Shown here piece by piece: positions 5,561-11,373 of a DNA stretch of 11,989 bases (positions are counted from its first letter, which is position 1; each line of letters opens with the position of its first letter). Position numbers and translations under genes: made by a program. The notes below the pieces were generated by a model. The model was not told the origin of the DNA, made no database searches, and saw nothing but the letters and a program-made list of their open reading frames with translations. Origin of the DNA: an uncultured Campylobacter sp. (GTDB lineage: Bacteria; Campylobacterota; Campylobacteria; Campylobacterales; Campylobacteraceae); the NCBI RefSeq assembly GCF_938040115.1, contig NZ_CALHXD010000031.1:1-11989 (forward strand). Reading direction: 5' to 3'.

Positions 5561-7414
5561 TTACTGTTTTAGCGTGAGCAAGGTATCGAGCATCTTTTCT
5601 ACGGTCGTGATTATTTTAGCCGCCGCACCGTAACTGCTTTGAAAGCGTATGAGGTTTGTCAGCTCCTCGTTTAAATTTACGCCGCTAACCGACTGATACT
5701 CAGACATAGCAACTTTATGGATAGCTGTATTTGCGTCGTTTAGATCGTTATTTGCCTGAGTTTGGCTAGCTAGATCGGTGGTTATATAGCGATAGTAGCC
5801 CTCGACGCTCTCCTCCTTGTCCGCATGCTTGTCGGAGTAAAATATGATTTTTTTATACTGCATTTGCACCATATCGTTTGCGACTTCGTTGTTGCCAGGA
5901 GTCGGGTTTGAGTAGGCTTTTAGCTTGTGCGGATTTTCCATCAGCTCGCTTTTTACGCTCATATTTTTCGCGTTTCCGCCCTCAAAAACTCTATTTACCC
6001 CGATAATACCTGGGAAATTGGTACCTTTATCGACGAAAGCGACGCTGTATTCGCCGGCGTTTCTTTTAGCTGTTACGCCAAACGTGCCTTTGCCAGTCGC
6101 CGCGTCGTATTGGTAGTTTGCCTGAAAATAATCGTCCACGTCGTTTAGCGAATTGTTATCGCCGTTGTCATCGGTGTCTGAGTTAAAGTCTCGCACGATA
6201 GAGTTGCCGCGAGTATTGTCATTTATAGTAGTAGAGGCGTTTATGTTTATCGTTTTTCGAGCGACCTCTTGACCTTGGTTGTTATAAACTACGACGTCAA
6301 AGCTACCGTGCTTTATATCGTCGTTAAAATTCATCAGCGTCCTAGAGTCGCTTAGACCGTCTAGTTCGTCGGTTACGGCGTTTTCTACGGCCGATCTTGC
6401 GTAGATATTGTTTGTCTCATTTATGATGCCTTTGGCGAAGGTATTTAGGTTGTCGATGTATTTTTGTATGGTTCCGTCTTGAAATTCGCCGTTATCATCC
6501 ACTCTTCGTCCGCGCAGATCTAGTGCGGCACCTAGTTTACCGCCCGAGATTCGTCCGTTTAGATCAACTTTCTTGCTATCGTCTCTTTCGAAAAATACAC
6601 CTTTAAAATCGCTCTTGTCGCTTATCCTATCGACTGTTAGCGGATGATACGTCGTACCGTCTACGATATTAAATCCTGAAATATTTATCTGATGCTTGGT
6701 ACCCATATCGGTTACGGTCGGATCGATATTGTTGCTTTGTAGTTGCCCCTTAAATACGCTTATGCCGGCAAATTTCGACATCGCAAGCTCGAGCTGATCG
6801 CGTTTGTCGCGTAGGTCGTTTGCTCTAGTAGTGCCGACTGACTCGACACGCACGATCTCTTTATTTATCTGTGCGATTTGCTTGGCGTATTTGTTTATTT
6901 CATTTACGGCAACTTCTATCTGCGAGTCCACGTCCTTTTGGATCTTAGTTAGCATATCGTGAGCTTTGCTTATGCTATTTGATAGCGTCGCGGCCGAATT
7001 TAGTAGATTTACCTTCTGAGAACCCTCGGTCGGGTTAGAAGCGAGGTTGTTCCATGCATTAAAATAATTTTGCAAATCCCTGCCTATGCCTACGCTTTGT
7101 AGATCAGGGAAGCGCTGCGAAATCTCCTCTAAAATTTGCTTTTTATATTCGCTTGATTCTAAATTTATATTTGAAGTGCGAAGCCTAGCAAAAGTAAACT
7201 CATCATGCACGCGTACGACCGTATCGACCTTGGTACCAGTACCGATGTCGCCGGGCATATCGTGAAAAGGCTCTCTGGCAGACTGCACGACGCGCTGCCT
7301 CGTGTAGTGCTCGCTATCGGCGTTTGTGATGTTGTGTCCGGTCGTAGTGATCTGCGTCTGCGCGGCGTCTAGGCCACTCATTCCGATATGTAAAGACGAA
7401 AAAATATTAGCCAT
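5561..7414 (-). CDS. flgK: Flagellar hook-associated protein 1 (hook-filament junction)
   Basis: FlgK is exported through the flagellar type III system and forms the first ring joining hook to filament. The 617-residue protein has the axial-protein signature at both ends. The N-terminus is ANIFSSLHIGMSGLDAAQ, followed by TGHNITNADSEHYTRQRV. The C-terminus has SVSGVNLNEELTNLIRFQ and ends in helical heptads (IITTVEKMLDTLLTLKQ). The middle third (about 280-530) is the variable surface region, rich in Asp and Asn. The start is ATG with AAGGG eight bases upstream, overlapping the end of flgN, whose stop is only three bases before the ATG. The chaperone gene flgN directly precedes it, as expected. 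Confidence 0.96.
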   Translation of the reverse strand: MANIFSSLHIGMSGLDAAQTQITTTGHNITNADSEHYTRQRVVQSAREPFHDMPGDIGTGTKVDTVVRVHDEFTFARLRTSNINLESSEYKKQILEEISQRFPDLQSVGIGRDLQNYFNAWNNLASNPTEGSQKVNLLNSAATLSNSISKAHDMLTKIQKDVDSQIEVAVNEINKYAKQIAQINKEIVRVESVGTTRANDLRDKRDQLELAMSKFAGISVFKGQLQSNNIDPTVTDMGTKHQINISGFNIVDGTTYHPLTVDRISDKSDFKGVFFERDDSKKVDLNGRISGGKLGAALDLRGRRVDDNGEFQDGTIQKYIDNLNTFAKGIINETNNIYARSAVENAVTDELDGLSDSRTLMNFNDDIKHGSFDVVVYNNQGQEVARKTININASTTINDNTRGNSIVRDFNSDTDDNGDNNSLNDVDDYFQANYQYDAATGKGTFGVTAKRNAGEYSVAFVDKGTNFPGIIGVNRVFEGGNAKNMSVKSELMENPHKLKAYSNPTPGNNEVANDMVQMQYKKIIFYSDKHADKEESVEGYYRYITTDLASQTQANNDLNDANTAIHKVAMSEYQSVSGVNLNEELTNLIRFQSSYGAAAKIITTVEKMLDTLLTLKQ

Positions 7415-7417
7415 TTT

Positions 7418-7846
7418 TTAAACCCTTGTTTTAAATAAACTTTCAGGCGTCAAGCCTTCTTTGTCGTAGCTGCCAGACTCGCTTTTAAACATATTTTTTA
7501 GCAAGCTATCGAAAAATTCTTTCACTCCGACGACGTATTTTGCGTATTCTTTGTTTTTTGAGTAGAGCTCTTCAAGCTTTGAGCGCATAAGCGCGAGAGA
7601 TGATTTCACCTCATCATCAAGGATCGAGCTTAAATTTACCCCGCCGTTTTCCTTCGAGACTCTTAAAAGCTCTTTATCTAGCAGCGATTTTATAGATTCG
7701 AATTTTTTAACCAGCTCGTTTTTGCGTTTGACGCTATCATCGACCTTAGTGTGATCGGCTAGTTTTATCTTTTCTATATCTTCCGTAGTTTGGGCGATGA
7801 GCTCATCTAGTACGCCCATCGCCTCATCTAAATATCTTTTAAGCAT
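7418..7846 (-). CDS. flgN: FlgN-like flagellar export chaperone
   Basis: A 142-residue, highly charged, almost wholly helical protein with leucine-rich heptads (LKRYLDEAMGVLDELIAQ at the N-terminus; NELVKKFESIKSLLDKELL mid-protein). This shape is typical of FlgN, the cytoplasmic chaperone that keeps FlgK and FlgL soluble and delivers them to the export gate. Sequence identity in this family is low, so the name rests on fold type plus position between flgM and flgK, the same as Cj1465. I use the ATG at 7844-7846 with AAAGGA upstream. A TTG at 7876 would add ten basic residues but has no ribosome-binding site and would translate through the hairpin. The Shine-Dalgarno lies in that hairpin (7845-7881). 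Confidence 0.8.
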   Translation of the reverse strand: MLKRYLDEAMGVLDELIAQTTEDIEKIKLADHTKVDDSVKRKNELVKKFESIKSLLDKELLRVSKENGGVNLSSILDDEVKSSLALMRSKLEELYSKNKEYAKYVVGVKEFFDSLLKNMFKSESGSYDKEGLTPESLFKTRV

Positions 7847-7881
7847 TTTTTGTCCTTTCTTTTTACGCAAGGACAAAAAAT
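7845..7881 (-). promoter_or_regulatory. Hairpin masking the ribosome-binding site and start codon of flgN
   Basis: A perfect 13 bp inverted repeat: in the mRNA the 5' arm ATTTTTTGTCCTT (7881-7869) pairs with AAGGACAAAAAAT (7857-7845), with an 11-base loop. The 3' arm holds the Shine-Dalgarno AAGGA and the first two bases of the ATG. The 5' arm begins one base after the flgM stop codon, so a ribosome finishing flgM would cover it and free the flgN start. No T-run follows, which argues against a terminator. Confidence 0.7.
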
Positions 7882-7882
7882 C

Positions 7883-8086
7883 TTATAAAAGCGTATCGGC
7901 AACGGCTTTTGCAGTCTTGGACATATCTAGTTTATATGTTCCGTTTGCGATCTGCTCGGCTATCTTTGCGACCTTGCTTTCTTCTTTGCCTTGTGTTTTT
8001 TCCATGTTTTCGCTCTTTTTTACGTCGTTTGAGCGAGTGATTTGCTGCGGGCTCATGCCCAGTTTAGCTCCCAAAGTTCCTATCAT
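7883..8086 (-). CDS. flgM: Anti-sigma-28 factor
   Basis: FlgM binds and silences FliA (sigma-28) until it is secreted through the finished hook, thereby delaying late flagellar genes. The 67 residues have the expected layout: a polar, disordered first half (NDVKKSENMEKTQGKEESK) and a C-terminal sigma-binding part of two short helices, VAKIAEQIANGTYKLDMSK and TAKAVADTLL, matching the family pattern around ANGxYKxD. The length is close to that of the short Campylobacter FlgM. The start is ATG with a weak AAGG nine bases upstream. It sits 53 bases after flgJ in a gap that contains a sigma-28 promoter, so it can be made from the operon or under FliA control. Confidence 0.9.
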   Translation of the reverse strand: MIGTLGAKLGMSPQQITRSNDVKKSENMEKTQGKEESKVAKIAEQIANGTYKLDMSKTAKAVADTLL

Positions 8087-8116
8087 TTTAAAGCCTTTTT
8101 AGATTTGTTAGAAACT

Positions 8117-8143
8117 AAATCGGCAAATTTTGAAATTTCTTAA
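8117..8143 (-). promoter_or_regulatory. Sigma-28 (FliA) promoter of flgM
   Basis: The minus strand reads TTAAGAAA (8143-8136), an 11-base spacer, then GCCGATTT (8124-8117). This matches the FliA pattern TAAAGTTT-N11-GCCGATAA in sequence and exact spacing, and the TTAAG form of the -35 is familiar in Campylobacter. The -35 overlaps the flgJ stop codon. The expected RNA start lies about 20-25 bases before the flgM ATG. Confidence 0.75.
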
Positions 8144-8451
8144 GCCCTTTCTTTCAAATAATTGAATAAAAGTTCGCTAAAGCCCAAATTTCCGCTCAGA
8201 GCCTTGCTCATCGTATCGTTATACATCGAGTGATAGATCTCGTCTCCGGCATCTTTGCCAAATAACGGATTTTCGTCTTTTAGCGCGATATCCAGCACGC
8301 TTTTAACTAAAAACGCCTCAAAAGCGTCGGTTTGCTCTTTTAAAAGCGCGTCTTGTTCGCTTTGAGGCTTATTCGCGCGCCTATTTTCAATAGAGCTCGT
8401 GGCAAATTTATTATACGAGCTTAAAGCCGCGGAAGTATCTACGTTTAACAT
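8140..8451 (-). CDS. flgJ: Flagellar rod-binding protein (FlgJ N-terminal domain only)
   Basis: The 103 residues contain just the rod-binding domain, recognisable from DAFEAFLVKSVLDIALKD, NPLFGKDAGDEIYHSMYND and SKALSGNLGFSELLF. The muramidase domain of enterobacterial FlgJ is absent, as is normal for Campylobacterota, where another enzyme must open the peptidoglycan for the rod. The start codon overlaps the flgI stop by one base (TAATG), with GGAG ten bases upstream, so translation is very likely coupled to flgI. No signal peptide is visible; export is by the flagellar apparatus. Confidence 0.92.
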   Translation of the reverse strand: MLNVDTSAALSSYNKFATSSIENRRANKPQSEQDALLKEQTDAFEAFLVKSVLDIALKDENPLFGKDAGDEIYHSMYNDTMSKALSGNLGFSELLFNYLKERA

Positions 8452-9512
8452 TATATTATCTCCAAATTTACATGTATGGCGCCTACGCGTTTTAGATTTT
8501 CCATTATCGCGATGATGTCGCTAGGGGTCGCACCCATCTTGCTTAGCGCCCTTGCGACGCTGGCTACGGTTGTTTTTTCGCCGCTTATTTTTAGCATATT
8601 AGTTAGCGGATCGATCGCTGCGCCGTCTTGCAGATCGATTGTTTGCTGATTTGCCGCCATGTCGTCATACGAGCTAGGCTCTATCTTTATCGTGATATCG
8701 CCGTGCGTGATGACGACGGGATCAACTGTGATATTTATACCACTTACTATCGTGCCCGTGCGCTCGTCGATTACGATCTTATCTAGCGCTTTATAATCCA
8801 CGTCCAAATTTAACACCCTAGCTACGAAATCGACCATATTTGCGCCGTTTGGCTTAGCGATCCTGATCGTTCGAGAGTCCACGGCCACCGCACTATCGCC
8901 GCCTACGTTTAAATTTACGGCTCTTTGGATGTTTGAAGCGGTGTCGAAATTCGACTCCTTTAAGCTTAAAAATATCGCTTCTTGATTGTAGATATCGTAC
9001 GCTATTTCGCGCTCCACGATAGCGCCGCTTGGGATCGTGCCCGCGGTTACGTGGTTGCCGCCTTTACTTCCACCTCCGCGAGATGCGGTTTTACCGCCTA
9101 TGGTTAGCGAGCCCTGCGCTAGAGCGTAAATGTCGCCGTCCACGCCCTTAAGCGGAGTCATCAAAAGCGTTCCGCCCTGAAGGCTCTTTGCATCGCCGAT
9201 AGATGAGATCACGACATCGAGCTTATCTCCTTGCCTAGCAAACGGAGGCAGCTTTGCGATGACCATAACCGCGGCGGTGTTTTTTGATTTGATATCGTCG
9301 GGCTTGATTTTTACGTTCACGCTTTGAAGCATATTTGAAAGAGACTGGATCGTAAACTCCGAGCTACTGCCGTCGCCAGAGCCGTTTAGGCCTACGACCA
9401 GGCCGTATCCGATCAGCTGATTTTCCCTCACGCCAACGACGTTTGCGATGTCTTTTATCTGCGCCGCAAAAGCCGATATGGCAAGGGTTAGCAAGCATGC
9501 CGCTAGTTTCAT
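8451..9512 (-). CDS. flgI: Flagellar P-ring protein
   Basis: FlgI is secreted by Sec and assembles the P-ring, the periplasmic bushing around the rod. The 353 residues start with a signal peptide (MKLAACLLTLAISAFA, then AQIKDIANVVGVRENQL). Family blocks follow: IGYGLVVGLNGSGD, a middle part with FARQGDKLDVVISSIGDAKS and LQGGTLLMTPLKG, and a C-terminal ALSKMGATPSDIIAIMENL. I start it at the ATG at 9510-9512, which has AAGGA upstream and gives a clean signal peptide. A TTG at 9551 would add 13 residues but coincides with the TTGC of the sigma-54 -12 element and cannot be in the main transcript. First gene of the flagellar operon. Confidence 0.96.
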   Translation of the reverse strand: MKLAACLLTLAISAFAAQIKDIANVVGVRENQLIGYGLVVGLNGSGDGSSSEFTIQSLSNMLQSVNVKIKPDDIKSKNTAAVMVIAKLPPFARQGDKLDVVISSIGDAKSLQGGTLLMTPLKGVDGDIYALAQGSLTIGGKTASRGGGSKGGNHVTAGTIPSGAIVEREIAYDIYNQEAIFLSLKESNFDTASNIQRAVNLNVGGDSAVAVDSRTIRIAKPNGANMVDFVARVLNLDVDYKALDKIVIDERTGTIVSGINITVDPVVITHGDITIKIEPSSYDDMAANQQTIDLQDGAAIDPLTNMLKISGEKTTVASVARALSKMGATPSDIIAIMENLKRVGAIHVNLEII

Positions 9513-9547
9513 TTTAGTCCTTAAATTTGTATTTTCAAGGACTAAAA
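9512..9547 (-). promoter_or_regulatory. Hairpin masking the flgI ribosome-binding site in read-through RNA
   Basis: A perfect 11 bp inverted repeat: TTTTAGTCCTT (mRNA sense, 9547-9537) and AAGGACTAAAA (9522-9512), with a 14-base loop. The 3' arm holds the Shine-Dalgarno AAGGA and ends on the A of the start codon. The 5' arm lies immediately downstream of the sigma-54 -12 element and upstream of the predicted first transcribed base (about 9536), so sigma-54 transcripts should lack it while read-through from rsmD should fold it. Confidence 0.65.
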
Positions 9548-9563
9548 GCAATTAGCATTCCAA
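9544..9563 (-). promoter_or_regulatory. Sigma-54 (RpoN) promoter of the flgI operon
   Basis: The minus strand reads TTGGAATGCTAATTGCTTTT, with GG at 9561-9560 and GC at 9549-9548 separated by exactly ten bases. This is the invariant GG-N10-GC of sigma-54 promoters, in a good consensus context (TGGAA...TTGCTTT). RpoN with the FlgSR system drives hook and basal-body genes in Campylobacter. The predicted start near 9536 leaves a leader of about 24 bases. Confidence 0.8.
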
Positions 9564-9579
9564 ATTGAAACAAAAATTT

Positions 9580-10146
9580 TTAAGAATAGTAGCTAAGCGA
9601 AGTATTTCCGAATTTTTTAGATTTTAAAAGCGTAAAAGCCCCGATATTTTCGGATAAATTTAGATGGCTGGCGTGCTCAAAAGCGATCAGATAAATTTTA
9701 TCTTTTGGCAAATTTATCGCCAAATTTACGCACTTTTCATAAACGTTCGCAAAACCGTCTCTGATATCAAAAGGCGGGTCAAGATACAAGATAACGGGTA
9801 AATTTTGCCTTGCCACGATAGCTGGCGTCATCTCAAAGGTATCGCCGTTTATGATTTCCAGCTCGTCGCCGATGAGCTTGGCGTTTCGTAACGCGATCTT
9901 GTAGGCGTTTTTGTCGATTTCTACCGCATAGGCCTTTGCAGCGCCGTTACTTAGCGCTTCTGCGGCCATCAGCGCGCTACCACCGAAAGCCTCGATAAAA
10001 ACCTTACCCGCTAGCTCGTAGCGAAACGAATCAAAAAATGAGCCTTTGACGATGCTTTTTGTGCTTCTTGTAGTTTGAAGCGATGGCAAAAGCAGCTTTT
10101 TACCTTTAAATTTGCCGCTTGAAATCGTAGCGTAGAGATTTTTCAA
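9580..10146 (-). CDS. rsmD: RsmD-family methyltransferase (16S rRNA m2G966)
   Basis: Class I SAM-dependent methyltransferase of the RsmD family, expected to methylate the N2 of G966 in 16S rRNA. The 188 residues include the N-terminal ISSGKFKGKKLLLP block and the substrate-side TRSTKSIVKGSFFDSF. Motif I is FGGSALMAAEAL (54-65), a slightly altered form of the usual FxGSGxLGxEAL, and the catalytic motif is LDPPF (122-126). The start is TTG at 10144-10146, overlapping the stop of the upstream gene (TTGA), with AAGGA eight bases before it; homologues start at this point. Cj1461, annotated as a predicted methylase, holds the same place in C. jejuni. Family membership is clear; the exact target is inferred. 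Confidence 0.85.
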   Translation of the reverse strand: MKNLYATISSGKFKGKKLLLPSLQTTRSTKSIVKGSFFDSFRYELAGKVFIEAFGGSALMAAEALSNGAAKAYAVEIDKNAYKIALRNAKLIGDELEIINGDTFEMTPAIVARQNLPVILYLDPPFDIRDGFANVYEKCVNLAINLPKDKIYLIAFEHASHLNLSENIGAFTLLKSKKFGNTSLSYYS

Positions 10147-10529
10147 CGAGCTTTCCTTAGAATCGCAAGTAGCTCTTCTTTAAATTTATCTATCAAATTT
10201 GAAACCTCAAGCTCCAAATTTGAGCCGTTTTTCGGCGCGGCTTCTTCTTTTATAACAAATGCCGGCGAGGTCGTGCGAGAAGGGGCGATAGGCTCTGAAA
10301 ACTGGATCGCCGAGTAAAACTCCTCAAGCGCAGAAATAAGGGCCTCTTTGCTAAAAGGGATTTTTAGATGCGGCGAATGCTCGGCGATCACGAAAACGGG
10401 CTTTTTGGTCTCTATCTTTTTGTCCGCCACGATAAAGTCGCAATCTTTTCTAGGCGAGATAAAATCCCTCAAAAATAGCCTTAGCGACTCCCCCAGCAAA
10501 ATGCAGTCGCATTCAAACGAAACTTTCAC
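10143..10529 (-). CDS. Conserved Campylobacter hypothetical protein, coupled to rsmD
   Basis: 128 residues with no domain I can name. The N-terminal part (FECDCILLGESLRLFLRDF) and DCDFIVADKK, then PVFVIAEHSPHLKIPFS, look like a small alpha/beta fold. A polar linker follows (PIAPSRTTSPAF), then a charged helix (VSNLIDKFKEELLAILRKAR). There is no signal peptide or membrane segment. The start is GTG at 10527-10529 with a strong AAGGAG upstream. The stop overlaps the rsmD start by four bases, so the two are translationally coupled. Position matches Cj1460 in C. jejuni, upstream of the methylase gene and flgI. Coding status is secure from the ribosome-binding site and overlap; function unknown. 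Confidence 0.8.
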   Translation of the reverse strand: MKVSFECDCILLGESLRLFLRDFISPRKDCDFIVADKKIETKKPVFVIAEHSPHLKIPFSKEALISALEEFYSAIQFSEPIAPSRTTSPAFVIKEEAAPKNGSNLELEVSNLIDKFKEELLAILRKAR

Positions 10530-10563
10530 GAATTCTCCTTTTTCTCGCCTTAATTTAGGCTGG

Positions 10564-10572
10564 ATTTTAACA
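10564..10572 (-). promoter_or_regulatory. Possible extended -10 promoter for the hypothetical-rsmD unit
   Basis: The minus strand reads TGTTAAAAT, the same TGnTAAAAT form seen before gatB, 34 bases ahead of the GTG start. The upstream side is A/T-rich without a clear -35. It lies back to back with the flaG promoter in the same 147-base gap. Confidence 0.35.
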
Positions 10573-10619
10573 AATTTATGCGAAAATTTAAATTAAGCAA
10601 AAATTTTCCCGAACGGGGC

Positions 10620-10646
10620 TAAAAAAATTTGCAAATTTGACGATAT
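10620..10646 (+). promoter_or_regulatory. Sigma-28 (FliA) promoter of flaG-fliD
   Basis: TAAAAAAA at 10620-10627, an 11-base spacer, then GACGATAT at 10639-10646. This fits TAAAGTTT-N11-GCCGATAA with the correct spacing and the CGATAT -10 core typical of Campylobacter FliA promoters. The expected start is 20-25 bases before the flaG ATG. Confidence 0.75.
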
Positions 10647-10676
10647 AGAAGCTAGCAAACATTTAAAGGAGAAAAT

Positions 10677-11048
10677 ATGGAAATTTTCAAAGTAGCAAGC
10701 CAGCCGATGGCAAATGTAGCTACAAGCTCGCACGCACAAAGCTCTACGCAAACCAGAGAGGTCGAAAGGACGCAGATCCAGCAAGATACGACGCGCAATC
10801 TAACTGAGCAAAACAACGAAACGCTAAGCAAAGAAGTAAAAGAAGCCACCGAAAAACTAAATAAACAAATGGAAGATCTAGGCACTAGTATACGCTTTGG
10901 CTATAACGATAAAATAGGCGCGATGTACGTAAACGTAATGGAGATGAAAACGGGCGAAGTTATTCGCAAAATCCCGACCGAGCAGGCGATGAAGCTAAGC
11001 GAGTATTTTAAAGAAGCCGTCGGCGTATTATTTGACAAGGAGAGCTAA
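10677..11048 (+). CDS. flaG: FlaG family flagellar protein
   Basis: The 123 residues have the FlaG layout. A disordered Ser/Thr/Gln-rich N-terminal third (ATSSHAQSSTQTREVERTQ) leads into a helix (LSKEVKEATEKLNKQMEDLG). The conserved C-terminal block follows, with SIRFGYNDKIGAMYVNVME, TGEVIRKIPTEQAMKLSEY and FKEAVGVLFDKES. FlaG proteins influence filament length in Campylobacter and Aeromonas; they are not flagellins. The start is ATG with AAAGGAG upstream, preceded by a FliA promoter, so it is a late flagellar gene. fliD begins two bases after its stop, and AAGGAG for fliD lies within the flaG end. Six leucines are coded CTA or TTA, never CTT. Confidence 0.93.
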   Translation: MEIFKVASQPMANVATSSHAQSSTQTREVERTQIQQDTTRNLTEQNNETLSKEVKEATEKLNKQMEDLGTSIRFGYNDKIGAMYVNVMEMKTGEVIRKIPTEQAMKLSEYFKEAVGVLFDKES

Positions 11049-11049
11049 A

Positions 11050-11373
11050 ATGGCGCTAGGTAAAGTTTCTTCACTCGGCTTTGGTAGCCAAGTTCTAACT
11101 CAAGACGTTATAGATAAGCTAAAAGCCGCCGACGAAGCGGGTCAGATAAAACCCGTAACTGCTAAAATCACGGCAAATGCGACAAAGCAAAAAGATCTGA
11201 CCGCCCTAAAAACGCTGATCGGCACCTTTCGCTCCTCGGTTTCAACCCTAGCAGACGATAGCTCATATCAAAAAAGAACGACTAGCTCGGACGGTAAAAG
11301 CGCGGATATAAGCGCAAGCGCGGGCGTCGCAGTACAAGATATAGAAATAGACGTTAAACAACTAGCTAAAAAA
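11050..11373 (+). CDS. fliD: Flagellar filament cap protein, N-terminal ~105 residues only (switches in frame to folP)
   Basis: MALGKVSSLGFGSQVLTQD, KLKAADEAGQI, TKQKDLTALKT and FRSSVSTLADDSSYQKRT are typical of the FliD N-terminal D0/D1 coiled coil, and the position after flaG with AAGGAG upstream (11037-11042) is the expected one. FliD caps the filament and folds flagellin. A full Campylobacter FliD has roughly 500-650 residues. Here the match stops near residue 103-108 (DVKQLAKK), and the same open frame continues as dihydropteroate synthase with no stop or frameshift. The D2-D3 domains and C-terminal helix needed for the cap are absent from this window. All nine leucines up to residue 105 avoid CTT. 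As written the product could not make a cap; an assembly join is the likeliest cause. Confidence 0.88.

Noticed and set aside
7847..7876. Longer flgN reading from a TTG at 7876 (adds ten basic residues)
   Set aside because: It has no Shine-Dalgarno and runs through the hairpin; the ATG at 7846 has AAAGGA at good spacing.
9513..9551. Longer flgI reading from a TTG at 9551, adding 13 residues before the signal peptide
   Set aside because: The TTG is part of the sigma-54 -12 element, no ribosome-binding site precedes it, and the ATG at 9512 has AAGGA and a normal signal peptide.
10608..10617. Short palindrome CCCGAACGGG in the flaG upstream gap
   Set aside because: Only 4 bp arms with a two-base centre and no T-run directly after; too short to call a terminator or operator.
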